Origin: Knoxdaviesia capensis
Taxonomy: Eukaryota > Ascomycota > Sordariomycetes > Microascales > Gondwanamycetaceae
Direction of reading: 5' to 3'
Assembly: GCA_001510575.1 (NCBI GenBank)
Contig: LNGK01000008.1
Coordinates: 4,846,981 to 4,910,980 of the forward strand
DNA: 64,000 nt
The position numbers were made by a program, and so were the translations under genes. The notes under the pieces are model-generated. The model was given only the letters and a program-made list of their open reading frames with translations, made no database searches and was not told the origin of the DNA. Position 1 is the first letter of the stretch. Every line of letters begins with the position of its first letter. Of the stretch, positions 9,968-21,146 are shown one piece after another.

Positions 9968-10346
9968 ACAACAACATCAAAATGTGATTGAAGGCGGTGT
10001 GTTGGCCCAAGGGGGATTCAGTCTTCAACTATCACTTACATTCTCTCTATCGTAAGATTGAGACATAACAGACTTTGGATGATGTTGGTGAACATCTAGG
10101 TATACATATATCTTCACGGGGTCGTTTTCATTTTCTAGATGCCGATCCGTGGCTTGTAAAAATGAGCCCCGGAATAGGGACCCTAGCCACCCCGCCTAAC
10201 CGAGTGAGAATTATTCAGAGAACAAGAAGAAAGCTTCGGAAACCAGAGAATTATACGACACAACTGAGAAATCACAAACATAATTGACCAAGTTTCGCCC
10301 TTCATTCTTGATTCTACCCAGATTTCCGGTCTTCGGCCCCTCCCCA

Positions 10347-11282
10347 ATGTCCTCCGACGTCCCGGGCATGGCCCCGGCCCCGTCCACAGTGATAATCGAC
10401 GACAAATCCCCCCTAATCCTCCCATTTATCCTCCCCCTGATCGAACGGCACTTCGCCATCCAACCGCCTCCATCACCATGCACAGCGCGGCCCCGCCCGT
10501 TCATCCTCGGCCTGAACGGCATCCAAGGCGCCGGCAAGACGACTCTAGTCACGATGCTGGCGACGGCCCTGCGCAGCCCGCCGCATAACCTCTCCACGCT
10601 GGTGTGCAGCATTGACGACTTCTACCTGCCGCGGGCGGAGCAAGTTGCGCTGGCGGCAGCGCACCCGGAGAATAAGCTCGTGCAGCACCGTGGTGAGCCG
10701 GGCACACACGACACGGCGCTGCTGCGCCAGTTCCTGACGCGCGTGGTGTCAGACGACGTGGACGTGCGGGTGCCGGGCTACGATAAAGCCGCTGCCGGCG
10801 GCCGGGGCGATCGTGTGGACCCTACGCTGTGGAAAGCCGTGCCGGCCGATGTGCAGGTCGTCGTGCTGGAGGGCTGGTGCACGGGGTTCCGGGCGATCAG
10901 CGATGACGCCGTGCGCGCGGCGTACACTAGGCGGGACACCCGCACGCTGAAGAACCATTCCCTGGACGACCTGTTATTCGTGAACGCGAACCTGCGGGCC
11001 TACGACCCCGTCACCGACATGTTCAATGCCTTCGTTCACATTGATGCTGAGAGCACCCAGTTCGTCTATGCGTGGCGACTGCAGCAGGAGGCCGCGTTGC
11101 GCCGGGACCGTGGTACCGGTATGTCAGACGCCCAGGTGGTCGAGTTTGTCGATGGGTACTATCCGGCGTATGAGTTGTTCACGGATGCGCTGAGGGCGGG
11201 CATCTTTCCGGATCGCCCCGGGCGGCAGCTGCGTATTGTGGTGGACAAGGATAGGAGGGTGAAGGAATCTTTCATCATCTAA
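10347..11282 (+). CDS. P-loop kinase of the Tda10 / D-glycerate-3-kinase-like family
   Basis: This is a single-exon gene of 311 residues. The open frame extends upstream only through a TTG codon, so I place the start at ATG 10347 (MSSDVPGMAP). A Walker A motif GIQGAGKTT sits at 58-66 and a SIDDFYLP motif at 88-95, where phosphoribulokinase/uridine-kinase relatives hold their catalytic acidic residues. Length and motif spacing fit yeast Tda10 (YGR205W), an ATP-binding protein related to plant glycerate kinase. The substrate is not known with certainty in fungi. It probably acts in the cytosol, as no signal peptide is visible. The neighbouring genes offer no metabolic hint. A telomere-like motif lies upstream at 9953. 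Confidence 0.82.
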   Translation: MSSDVPGMAPAPSTVIIDDKSPLILPFILPLIERHFAIQPPPSPCTARPRPFILGLNGIQGAGKTTLVTMLATALRSPPHNLSTLVCSIDDFYLPRAEQVALAAAHPENKLVQHRGEPGTHDTALLRQFLTRVVSDDVDVRVPGYDKAAAGGRGDRVDPTLWKAVPADVQVVVLEGWCTGFRAISDDAVRAAYTRRDTRTLKNHSLDDLLFVNANLRAYDPVTDMFNAFVHIDAESTQFVYAWRLQQEAALRRDRGTGMSDAQVVEFVDGYYPAYELFTDALRAGIFPDRPGRQLRIVVDKDRRVKESFII

Positions 11283-11432
11283 TGTAGGGGGGTTAAAAAA
11301 CAATTGCTATGTGGTTTCATGTACATAACAGATGGTCACCTAGGTTATCGAAATCAACTAAGATATTCCGCACCAGATACCCATCACACAAACAGTTGTG
11401 CTCCGCGATCCGTACACAGAATCCTCTTCGTC

Positions 11433-12704
11433 TCACTTTTCCGCATCGTGGACAACTTTGACTCCATTTTCCTTCATGGCACGGATCCGGCGGTCGATTT
11501 CCTCGGTCCGAGCCCGGACCACAGCTTCCCGGGCCATGATCTGAGCCTCGAACTTCTCCACCAGCACTCTCCGGTCTCGTCGCGCCTGAGTAATCTTGGC
11601 GATGGTCTGGCTCATTTGTTCAGACAGCCATTCCCCAGACTTTTCCCAATCAGCAACAGACATGCTAGCGAAGAAAGCTTTTTGGTCGACCTTTGGCTTG
11701 GTCTTGAAGTGCTGCAGCTTGGCACTCAGATCATCTCCGTGTGACACTCTTGTCGTTCCAGCTTGTGTATTAGACGGATCATAGTCAAACGGTTGCGACC
11801 GTAGCTCCTCGAACGTCATCGTCTTCAGGGTATTATCATCGTAATCGGGCTCCGGGAGCGGTCGCTTTGCTGGTCGAGACTCCTTCTGTTCTTGAGGAGA
11901 ATGGGCCGTATCGCGTGCAGCTGGTCGGGATATGTTCGCACGGGGGGTTCGCGGGTCTTCTTCAGAGAGGACATCAAAGTCTGAATCGCTGTCATGGACA
12001 ACTTCTGGTGTTAGTCGTCGGGCAGTTGCAGCCTGCGGGGGCTTTTCGGGCTGTTTTGACGCTCGTGTCGGAGTTGAAGCGGCTTGCCGGCCTGGGGGCA
12101 TAACCATCTTTCCATCCTTGCCAATGCTGAATGGGGTCACTGTGGTAGTAGTCTCCTTGCGCGATGCGACCCGGTACGGATACATGTGTGCGGGCGTGTT
12201 GGTGGGGCGGTCCTTTGCCGAAGCGGCACGTTGGGGTTGCGAGGGCTTGTCGTAGGTGGATGGTGAATTGAAGTCAGACTCCGAGAGCAATGAAGGACTC
12301 CACAGATTCCGATTCAGAGGCGAGGCTCGCCCTGCACTTTGCACACTGGGAGACTGAGGACGACTGTCGGCGGCAAATCGCGTGCTTTGGGCCATAATCG
12401 CAGGGCCGTTGCTTCTCCCACCACCGAATATTCCGTTGTCTTGTGTGATGGTGACGGTTCGCGGTTGTGGGCTAGCTATGGGAATACGCGCAGCCTCTGC
12501 AATAGCTTGCCGGCTAGTGGCCTTCACATTTGCGGGGCCAGGAGCCGCTGGGGGCGGCTGTTGAGGTTGCTGTCGAACAGGACTGGCCAGAGACGCTGGA
12601 CTGGGGCGACCCAGGATTGCGAGAATCTCGTTTGCATTAGAGCTTCCAAGATCCGGCGCGTCGGAGCCGGAGTCCGTTGAAGGCGCTCTGGCGTATGCTT
12701 GCAT
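11433..12704 (-). CDS. Ecm11-domain protein
   Basis: This is a single-exon gene of 423 residues if translation begins at ATG 12704 (MQAYARAPSTD); the frame stays open further upstream only through non-ATG codons. The first 290 residues are Ser/Pro/Ala-rich and look disordered. The C-terminal part contains the stretch TMTFEELRSQPFDYDP followed by a charged, probably coiled-coil region (ADWEKSGEWLSEQM ... RRIRAMKENG). This resembles the C-terminal domain of the fungal Ecm11 family. Budding-yeast Ecm11 is a SUMO-linked component of the meiotic synaptonemal-complex central element, but the function in moulds is not established. The family call rests on the C-terminal motif only. Telomere-like motifs lie upstream at 13030 and 13053. 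Confidence 0.6.
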   Translation of the reverse strand: MQAYARAPSTDSGSDAPDLGSSNANEILAILGRPSPASLASPVRQQPQQPPPAAPGPANVKATSRQAIAEAARIPIASPQPRTVTITQDNGIFGGGRSNGPAIMAQSTRFAADSRPQSPSVQSAGRASPLNRNLWSPSLLSESDFNSPSTYDKPSQPQRAASAKDRPTNTPAHMYPYRVASRKETTTTVTPFSIGKDGKMVMPPGRQAASTPTRASKQPEKPPQAATARRLTPEVVHDSDSDFDVLSEEDPRTPRANISRPAARDTAHSPQEQKESRPAKRPLPEPDYDDNTLKTMTFEELRSQPFDYDPSNTQAGTTRVSHGDDLSAKLQHFKTKPKVDQKAFFASMSVADWEKSGEWLSEQMSQTIAKITQARRDRRVLVEKFEAQIMAREAVVRARTEEIDRRIRAMKENGVKVVHDAEK

Positions 12705-13531
12705 GAATATCGTGAGAATCAAAACGGCACAGAGATATGAAGAGAGCCACCACGGTGGAGGATGTTTGTTAATGAAGGGACACAACTCGATGAAACTGCA
12801 GGCCCAGATAGTTGTGCGAGACACGCGAGGACAAGATATGGTAAAGGTGAGTAAACACGAGCAAACTTGAAAAGAGGGGTAATTATGATGGGAAATCAAC
12901 ATTAGCAGCTCATTCGACTTTGGAACACCTATTTCGACACGGTGGATGTGATGAGAGGAAGGTGAAGTCAGAAAATAGAAAAACGTGGAAGGAACCACCG
13001 CGACACATGCGCGTGGTCAGGTGTTCGGTAACCCTAAGCAGTCTTATCGCAGAACCCTAACCCTATGCTTACAGAATTAACCCTTAAAGCAGATAGAAAT
13101 CACCAAGAAATCACAGCTTCTATATCTATTGCATGGTCAGAAGCTAAATAGTAAGGACTCCTATATCGCTAAATTTGCTGGCAGCGGCACACTATCAAAT
13201 ACTATTTTCATAAGATTATCCAGATGTTCTATAGTAAAGACCTGCATATTCATAAGAAGGAGAGACAAGACTCATTTAAAGGTGCAATGGGAACCCCACG
13301 CCAGAAATACTACATGGCAGCCTGAATATATGGTGTACAATCACTGTGTTAAAAGACTTTACTATTCACTTTCTGCATAGCGAGCTGTGAAAGGTATCTC
13401 CAAGTTTTCACTTGCAATGTGTTGCTCTATTAAAACAAAACTCTAGCACAGATTTTGAAATGCTGTGTTCCAAGAAAACGAAAGTAAACGGTATACAGTG
13501 AGAATACTGATGAACCCAGCACGCTGATCGC
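12705..13531. other. Intergenic region upstream of the Ecm11-like gene
   Basis: It contains the promoter of the minus-strand Ecm11-like gene and, at its right end, the 3' flank of the next minus-strand gene. The part from about 13070 to 13500 is AT-rich and holds only short open frames. Apart from the telomere-like motifs near 13030-13065 no structured element is visible. Confidence 0.45.
13030..13065. promoter_or_regulatory. Telomere-like motif pair
   Basis: AACCCTAA occurs at 13030-13037 and AACCCTAACCCTA at 13053-13065, about 330-360 bases upstream of the Ecm11-like start. On that gene's strand they read as TTAGGG units. Confidence 0.5.
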
Positions 13532-14429
13532 TTAATACAGAGATTTGGTCATGTACACCATGGAAATTTCAATGGTCTCACCGGTGGCTGGATTGGGCCA
13601 GCTATAAGCATTATCCTCCCTACACACGATCCTGTACCCCTGGATCAAATACCAATCCTGGTTGGACTTAAAAGCCATAGGCCGGGGTATGCCGCGCTCG
13701 ACGTGCAACCGCGCAAGGACATCATCGCGAGTCTGGAACTCCTTGGCCGGTGTATATAGGGAGATGGTATTGGAGTTGAACGGCGGGGCTCGGGCGATGT
13801 CTTCGGTCTGGGCCATGGCGGCCCGCCCGAGTCCGCTGCTGTGAAGAGGCCAGGATATGTACAGGTTGGCTACCCATAATGAGTTGGGGATACCGGTTTT
13901 CACGCAGCTGGCTGGGTCGTTCTCGAGTGCGATGTGGCCGATCGGGTGGAACTCGGTGTTTGTGGGCTCCGTGTTTCTGATAACGGAGCGGCCGGTGTCC
14001 AGAAGGGGAACTCGTTCCTAGCGGGATGGCAGACGTGCTTACATTAGAGATATGAGCTTAAAACTTGGATATATAAGGCCCTTAATAATGATCATCCGCT
14101 AGTAGTGAAGAGAGCTCTTCTTACCTGGTCAAACATTCTCCAATGACTCTCCAGCATTGCCTTGGCTCCTGGGACATGTTCGCTGACCACCTGTAGAAGT
14201 CGCGTCATGTTAGAAACCCCTTTCACAGAAGACCAGCGTATCAGAGCCAAACTATACGCACAATCCAGAACAGGTTCTTTTCTCCCATTTGCTGGCGGTT
14301 CTTCCAGCTGTCGATCTCGTCAGATTTCCAACCACAAGCCACTCGCTGTTGAAATAGGCGTTCCTGGTGAGCTGCGGACGTGGCGTCCCACGGGAGGAGG
14401 AGGACTTTTCTTCCCAGGGCTAACACCAT
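13532..14429 (-). CDS. GNAT-like N-acetyltransferase, three exons
   Basis: The exons are 14429-14262, 14190-14125 and 14017-13532, joining in frame into 239 residues; introns are 71 and 107 nt. The start MVLALGRKVLLLPWD leads into QRVACGWKSDEIDSWK, a pattern I associate with an Ascomycete family annotated as N-acetyltransferase-like. The central part (FHPIGHIALEND ... LWVANLYISWPLHSSGLGRAAM) has the strand-then-G-x-G look of the GNAT acetyl-CoA site. The C-terminus (NQDWYLIQGYRIV) resembles the last GNAT strands. The substrate is unknown and no localisation signal is seen. The two small 5' exons would be missed by single-frame calling. The fold assignment is moderate; the gene structure is well supported by splice sites and frame. 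Confidence 0.65.
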
Positions 14430-16409
14430 ATTGAGGAGTTGTAGATACGGAATGAATCTTTATATATGTTTATAAAATAACGAGTGACAGAAAATTTGGT
14501 GATCGAGTGGTGTTAAAGGCCAGCAAGTGAATGAATGCGTGTAAAGATGGATGTCACGACAAGAAAACATAGGCTATGAAGAGTTCATTTCGTTTTTCAA
14601 CATTATCACCAACGTTTTATATATACCACTTGTGATTATACCTGCTAGGTGGCTAACTGAGCTCGGGGAACAAGGGAGATGTTCAAGAGGCAAGATGCCT
14701 CGCTCTACGCCCTTTCCGCTTATACGTCGAAACTCTCATCTGAGCCGCGAGTAACCTGTTCTAAGCTTTCCTGAAGACCCATAAACTGCTATACGGCATA
14801 TAAACGTCTTTATTCGTCTGGGATTCGGTGAATCAGCCCCGATATTGAAAAAAAAATGCCACCAATACTACTCGGGGGGACTTGAATCATACATGACAAT
14901 CATGTTGAAGCATTTGTCCTTCGTTCGCCTCCAGGTGGGGTGCGATGAGGAACCTTCATTGATAATAAGCTTACCAGGGGCGCCGGGCGCTCAAGATAAA
15001 ACTGTCATCCATTACAGGTCGAAACCCGAGCGGCAACAGTGATAGTGGGAGTGGCAACTGAGATGCCCGGAAAAGGAGAAAAAACGCCTGCGGTCATATT
15101 CATGATCGGGAGGGAAGTCATGCATACCCGGCTGAGCACTCGGAGTTTTGGCATTGTCACTTCCGTGCCCACGAACGAGCTACAACACCAGCCCTAAGCT
15201 CTATGTAAGCCAGTAAAACAGGGGAACGTTTTTATTTTAACGAGAATCCAAAATGTGTAAGATGATATCTCCCTAGAGACGATGAATGGTATACAGAAGA
15301 CGTGGTGGGACTTTTGTCTCATCCGAAAGGGGATCCCTTTATATCCGATATATCTGGCCAGACACACCGGGGCGATGTATGCCCTATCCACCAAGGACAT
15401 ATTTTGGACGGCGAATAGCTTCCTCCACCTCCGAGAATCGCCTTCTGATTATTTCAAGGGTCCTCAACAAAGAGTCCTACACACCTGCTTCCACCGGAAC
15501 CGCATTGCCCCATAGCTACTCTCGCCCCCAGGCGTAAACCAAGAAAATATAATTCAATGAAGGGTATAGACTGTCCTGACACCTGTATCTCCGCGTATAA
15601 CTGAACAAACACACTGAGACTTGCACACACTGAAAAAAAAGGAATAAATAACCTCATGTTTGATCCACCTTCTAGCCACCAGAACTCACCTCGGGGCGGA
15701 TCTTGCAAGACTCACATAGCTTCAGTGATATTTCCAGTCACTTTATGTGCGAAGCTGAGAGAAGTTTGAGCCATTGCAAGGTGCGCTGCATCACTTTCGC
15801 ACCAAAACCACATTCTGGTCACCTCGTCATATCAGATGATAATCTTCCTCAATATCTTGGAGCCACCATGTTATCTCAGCTGCACGCCTTCAAACACAAA
15901 CCTGCAGTTTTCGTTACTGATCCCACAAATAATTCATTTAGATGAAAAGAACGGGATGTAGTGCGAAGTAGACAAGATTCTAAATAGCAAGGATGGAGGA
16001 AGAAAACGAAGGGGGAAACGGGAGAAAGGAGGATGATAAGCCAGCATCCAGAGCACTCTAAGAAGAAAAGCCACGGTTATAGAGAACGATGAAAGGTATT
16101 AGATTTTACGAAGAAAACAAGAAGGGTACGTGATACACCTTCTGGGCGGATGTTGGTGGTTGGCTGAAATTGAGAAAAATGACGAGGAGAAAAAAGGGGT
16201 CGTTTATGAAATAAAGAGAGCGAAAACTTGACGAGCAAAGAGCAAAAAAGAAGTAAAACCCAAATCCACCCACGCGATGAATGTCCTTCCTATTCACAAG
16301 AACTGAACTTTTTTTCGTTAATTATCTTTTTGTTTCTGTTAGTTAGAGTTGTTTTTATCTGTGTCCAAGGGACTGGGACAACAGGAAAATAAAAGGGGGT
16401 AACAGGTTA
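14430..16409. other. Intergenic region, no gene recognised
   Basis: Nearly 2 kb separates the GNAT-like gene's 5' end from the Mtr10 3' end. It holds a few open frames of 60-84 codons on both strands, none with a recognisable domain, conserved-looking composition or convincing splice partners. It is AT-richer near 14440-14620 and purine-rich near 15950-16260, which on the Mtr10 strand is CT-rich downstream sequence. No tRNA or repeat was found. Confidence 0.45.
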
Positions 16410-19400
16410 TCACCCCGAGAACCGGAAGCGCGCAGGGCCCAGCGGACCAAGTCCATCTCTGGGCGCCACGTTCCGCCGCCGGTAGGTATTGGTGAAATCT
16501 TGCAGCAGGCCCCGTAACTGCCGCAGATCTCCGAGGTCGTCGCGCGCAAGGCGGTCTTTAATGCGAGCCATCAGCGTCGCCGTCTCCGCAGCACTGATTG
16601 TGCCCTCCGGTAGCAGCTGGATAGTGCGCTCCACCCACGCCGTCGTATCGGCAGGGAACTGGTAGAACATAGCCAGCAGCACTGCGCTGCTATCCGCGAA
16701 GCAGTCCTGCGGGAACGTGAACATCATACCGGCAAGCACCTGCTTGATAAGCGGGTATCCGCCTTCCACCAGAAGCGAGCGCACAATAGTCTTCATCTGT
16801 GTCGCCACCGCAGGCTCGTATGCGTTGGATGTCGCCGGGTTGTCGCTGCCATATGATATCAGGTCCATCAGAAAATGCAGGGTCGAGGCCAAGGGATCAC
16901 GCTGCTCAAGTGTCATAGCGTAGATTGCAGCCTCGAATATCGGCTTCAGCAGCGGAGACGGGATCAGCTTGTGGGCGTAGTAAAGCAGGGCGTCGATCAT
17001 CATGTGGAAGAAGTCGCCAATGACATCCGGGAGGTCGCGCGGCGAGATTTCCGTCATGACTCTCAGGAACGCGGTCGCCTGAGCCTCGCAGAAGACGTAG
17101 ATGCTAGCCGATATCTGAGGATCGATGTGTTCGCGATTCTCCGAGAACTCGCGCATAATCGCGGCGGACGCCCACAAGAAGCACCCTTCACGGGAGGTGG
17201 TGAATCCCGACGCCAACGCGTTGGCAAGATCTGGGAGGAGAGGGGTGGTTTCCGTTCGATAGGAAATCACCATGCTGCGCCAGCACTTGCAGATCTGCTC
17301 GCACACTGCAAGAGACGTGATGAAGGTCTCCAGAATGTTGGCCAGCATCGGGAACGCACGTTGCCAGTATTTGACCGCAGGGTTCTCCTGCGGCGCTTGA
17401 GGGGGCGGGACGACATTTTGCACAAAGATTGTGATGAGGTAGATGAGATCTAAGAAGGGCAACAGAAAACGGTTAGTAAATTGATAGCACTCGACTTCGA
17501 AATCATAATATGTGCACACGTACCTGCAACATCGCGCTTCTCATCGGGGGTAGTAGCAACTCGGGCTTTATTGACGAGACGCTGGAAGAGAGGATCGCAA
17601 TACAGCTCCAGCAGCCCGTAGATCTCTTCGACAGGCTGAACAGACACAACAGTGGCAACACCTTCTGTGATTTCGCGCTGGCTGAGATCCGGAATCTTGT
17701 CGAGCACTTGATCATAGAACTTCTGCAGCTGACGGACTTGCCCACTGAGAAGGCTGTAGCAATCCATGCAGAAGTACTTGATGGCCAAGGCCGCGGCACG
17801 CAGGATCTCCTTGGAGTCGGTTTCGAACGACGAAACAATGTATGAGAATTGGGATTCGAGATAATCCGGATGGGCGGCCGTCCAGTCAGTGTATCGGCCA
17901 AGCACCATGATAGTAGCAAAGCGCAGCTTCTCATGACTGGGAATTTGCACCAACAGCGGGATAAGCTGCGGCAGCACGATGCTTTCGTCGCGCGGAACCA
18001 TCCGTCCCATAGCCCGCATGGCAAACAGTGGAGCTTCGAGCTCTTGCCAGTGGGGGACGGAGGACGCGATAGCTTGCGCGGCGTACTTCGGCATCCAAGC
18101 CTGAATGGCAATAAGGACCTTAGTAAGGCACTCGGTCACACCCATCACCTCACAGGCATCCTTCAGAGTATCACCCATCTGGTGTCGGAATTCGCGGAAC
18201 TTTTCTTCCGCTTCGCGGTCGCCATCGAATAGGTCCAGCTCATCGGGGGAGTCGGAGCTCGGGTACTGGAGACGAGCGAGGAAGATATCAACAAGCTTCG
18301 AGAAAATATCCACAAACTCAACACGGGCCTGGATATAGATCTCCAGAACCAGGTACAATTTCAGCTCATACCAGAAGTTAAAGGTATACCCAATGACATC
18401 ATGGTCTTTATCGAGAGCAGCGCATTCCAGGACCGACTCGACCAGCGGCCGGAATTCTTGGGGTCTCCGGGCAATAGCCACAACCCACGATTCAGCAGCG
18501 GTCGAAAAGACCCGGGTCAGAGACTTGAATAGCTCGACATCCTCTTCCTCAACCGCGGGGCCGATCTTCGGCCGCAGCGCAATCAATCGCGGGTATAGCG
18601 TGTTAATGACGTACAGGCTGGAGTCGACCTCCTTCGTTTCGCGGATGATGGTGCACAGGCACTCACATGCCTCCTGGTGAGTCTCATCATAGCTCATAGC
18701 AGTGAAGATTGAGTCGAGGAGAGGTGAGTTGACAATTGTGGAGACGGGGACTTCGCGAAGCCAGGAAGTTATGCACTCAAAGAGTTGCGGGTTGTGCAAG
18801 GCTTGATCTGTGCAGCGGAGAGGAACACACGATCCTTCATGTTAGCTCGAGTGAATCTGGGTAAGAGTGCCGTCAAGGTTGTTCCACGAGGAAAAGAGAC
18901 AGTCGTTACTTACCCGAAGACTGGGCATAGTTTATCAAGAGGACAACAACCTGGTCGGCGTTGTTCTCGAGCAACTCGGTGGTTCTTGTGTTGAGATCAT
19001 CTTCCTATCACGATCGATTAGACTCTGCCTTTCGCTGTTCGTAGGCCATAAGCGAATGGCCAGGAGTTGGTAGTGGTGAAGACGGGGGGAGAACAAGGGG
19101 ATGGGTGTGTAGGCAGTATAATTCTCGCTCGCGGCAGATGGCTGGAAAGAGGTAGGGTCGAGACCGAACGGAATGAGGGATATCGGCAGACATAGATATA
19201 TCACCGGGTCCTTCAGACGAGCACTCCAACTTGGCCAGACTGACGGGCTAACAGAATCGGTAATGCTGCAGGAGTTGGGGTTGTTGAATGTAAAGAGATT
19301 TTACGCGATCCACATACAGACAGGGTGATTTTGCGACCTTCCATAACTTCTTCCGGGAGGACACGGAGAAAGTCGAGAATACCGGTGTGGCTTTGGACGT

Positions 19401-20074
19401 CGTTACCGAGGGCTGAAACCACGGTTCCTAAAACATCCTTCCACGCCTTCATCTGAATTGCCAGAATTGCGAGGCACACGCATAGTTGAACCCGGATCGG
19501 CCGAGGGCCGGGAGCAAACGCGCTCAGGAGAATGAGGAGTTGGTCGCGTAGGGCGGAGAGGTCGTTCTCGGGTACTTGGGTGTTCAAGTCGTAGGTGATC
19601 TAGATAAGCACAAAGCATAAGGAAACAGGATCTCTGGTAAGAAAAAACACGATCATGACTGGTAAAGACATGGGCACGATATATGAGATTCTTCAGACAT
19701 GAAGCATCAAGCGATGCTTGTTGCGCGTACGCGAGCACGTAACAAGCATCTTCCCCTGTTGGTGTAACTCTGTGATATCATACCTTTCCACGCAAGGTTA
19801 TTGCGGCAAATAGTTTCGCTTCGGCATCGGCACTCGACTGGAGAATTTCGAAGACACTTGCCCAAGCCGATTTCTGTCATGATCAATGATGGTAGCTCGG
19901 TTAGCGATGGCTGGAATCGTATGGCGGAAGGGTAGAGCGCACCGATTTCTGAAATCGCTTCAGATATTCGTGGGCGACTTTCTTCTGCTCCTGGTTGGAG
20001 CTTTTCATGGTAGTCAGAGCACCCAGGACATCGGATATCGCGAAGGCCTCCTCACCGAGGCTGGTAGAATCCAT
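16410..20074 (-). CDS. MTR10: Importin-beta family nuclear import receptor Mtr10 (TNPO3-like)
   Basis: Six exons (20074-19943, 19873-19784, 19599-19318, 19004-18914, 18807-17524, 17449-16410) join in frame into 972 residues. The product is all-helical HEAT-repeat-like throughout, with no catalytic motif. Stretches such as MDSTSLGEEAFAISDVLGAL, LRVLPEEVMEGRKITLS and ALHNPQLFECITSWL are typical of the Mtr10/transportin-SR group. Family members carry SR/RGG-type mRNA-binding proteins such as Npl3 into the nucleus under Ran-GTP control and have a role in tRNA retrograde traffic. The third intron (19317-19005, 313 nt) is much longer than the others; the protein joins smoothly across it. The start is the first ATG of the conserved N-terminus. 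Confidence 0.94.
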
Positions 20075-20772
20075 GGTGAGAGGTTGGTGAGTGGGGGAAG
20101 AAACAAATGGGAAAATGGAAGAAAGACTGCAAGGAGGGAGAAAGTAGATCAAGGATAAACTACCCAGAAGGGAATATAACAATAAATGATGGAAACTATA
20201 AGGCTGTTTGAAGTGGTTATTATTATTGCCCTAAACGATTGAAAGTTAGATATCGTCTAAGAATCACCCCGCAGGAGAGACAAGGTGGCAGGTGATAAAG
20301 GAGATGTGATTGATGATGTAGCCTATAAGAGATCGAGCCCAGAGAGGGACAAATAGAGAATTTAAGTGTAAAGAAAGTGAGATGCTTCTGAATCCAAACT
20401 ATCTAAAAAAAGAAAAGAAAAGAGAAAAGAGAGAATGGGTGGTGTGAACTGTGTGGGTTTAGGAGAAGCCAGCAGATGCGAACATAAAAAAAAAAAAGTA
20501 AGGCCACCCACTGTCTGGATAATTTGAAGTGGGATGAATTGTAGTCAACAAAAAAATTGTCTGCGCTGCAAAGTTCCCCTCCAAGGCTGTCGCCCTGATG
20601 ATCGAGGCCAGAGCTTCAGCCACATTAGTATTCTGCAGCATTAGTATATATACATGGCATGTGACGGACTCTTGACTTAGTAGTACAAGCCTAAAACCTA
20701 TCGTATTTATATATTTGGTCCACAAGATAGTTAATGCGCCACATATCTTGGCCATGGCGCCACACCATATAT

Positions 20773-20788
20773 AACCCTAACCCTAAAA
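20773..20788. promoter_or_regulatory. Telomere-like motif (AACCCTAACCCTAAAA)
   Basis: Two telomere-type units lie about 700 bases upstream of the MTR10 start codon, in the same relative orientation seen upstream of ECM11 and MAD1 (TTAGGG on the gene strand). Confidence 0.45.
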
Positions 20789-20925
20789 GAGTCAACAATC
20801 ATGGACCCAGACATGACCGTGTTTTCAAATCGTGGCAACCATAACCACAACCTTCGGCTGAGAAGAACTCGACCAAGCCAAGATAACCTCCAGATGGGGG
20901 AAATGATATTAAAAAGGAAGAAAAA

Positions 20926-21110
20926 AATGTGTTTAACTACCAAAAAGATGTCAAGCCCTCGCACAACTCCTAGTTGAGGATTGGCCTCTCCAAATGTCCT
21001 TAATCTGATCGGGGATGAGCCAGGCTCGAATCCCGTCACTTGATCCCTGGCGTTCGCTGGATGGCAGTTCGCTTTAACCACTAGGCTATTGCGCTCTTGA
21101 CTGAATGTTG
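20926..21110 (-). mobile_element. tRNA-derived SINE-like sequence
   Basis: On the minus strand a perfect RNA polymerase III A box (TAGCCTAGTGG, 21088-21078) is followed after 44 bases by a near-consensus B box (GGATTCGAGCC, 21033-21023). The flanking bases do not form a tRNA acceptor stem, so it is not a functional tRNA. The sequence continues through about 70 bases of unrelated body into a T-rich tail near 20926-20945, the usual layout of a SINE head, body and tail. Only one copy is visible in the window, so the boundaries are approximate and the mobile nature is inferred. Confidence 0.55.
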
Positions 21111-21146
21111 AAAACAGATGTTGTAAACATGGCCTATAGCACAAAC

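Larger units (their letters stand above)
8292..10346. other. Divergent promoter region between foxA and the P-loop kinase gene
   Basis: Both flanking genes are transcribed outward from this 2-kb stretch. A purine-rich run from about 8500 to 8640, which reads CT-rich on the foxA strand, is the likely foxA core promoter and leader. Further out are a G run at 8959-8967, a short tandem repeat at 9284-9307 and a telomere-like motif at 9953-9967. Short open frames between 8850 and 9825 show no recognisable family. No RNA gene was seen. Confidence 0.5.
20075..21146. other. Mtr10 upstream region with SINE-like insertion
   Basis: This is the promoter of MTR10 together with the 3' flank of the folate gene. 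It contains a GA-rich tract near 20340-20440, an A run near 20487, a telomere-like motif at 20773 and a tRNA-derived sequence at about 20926-21110. A 98-codon open frame at 20459-20755 looks low-complexity and is not called. Confidence 0.5.

Noticed and set aside
10284..10346. Upstream extension of the P-loop kinase frame
   Set aside because: The extended frame begins at TTG; the first ATG is at 10347 and the conserved part starts after it.
12705..12998. Upstream extension of the Ecm11-like frame
   Set aside because: It begins at GTG and its translation is hydrophobic and unlike the rest of the protein; ATG 12704 is preferred.
20459..20755. 98-codon minus-strand open frame
   Set aside because: It contains a Phe run from an A-tract, has no recognisable domain and lies in the MTR10 promoter.
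21023..21095. Functional tRNA gene
   Set aside because: Good A and B boxes exist, but no acceptor stem or anticodon stem pairs; treated as tRNA-derived SINE-like.
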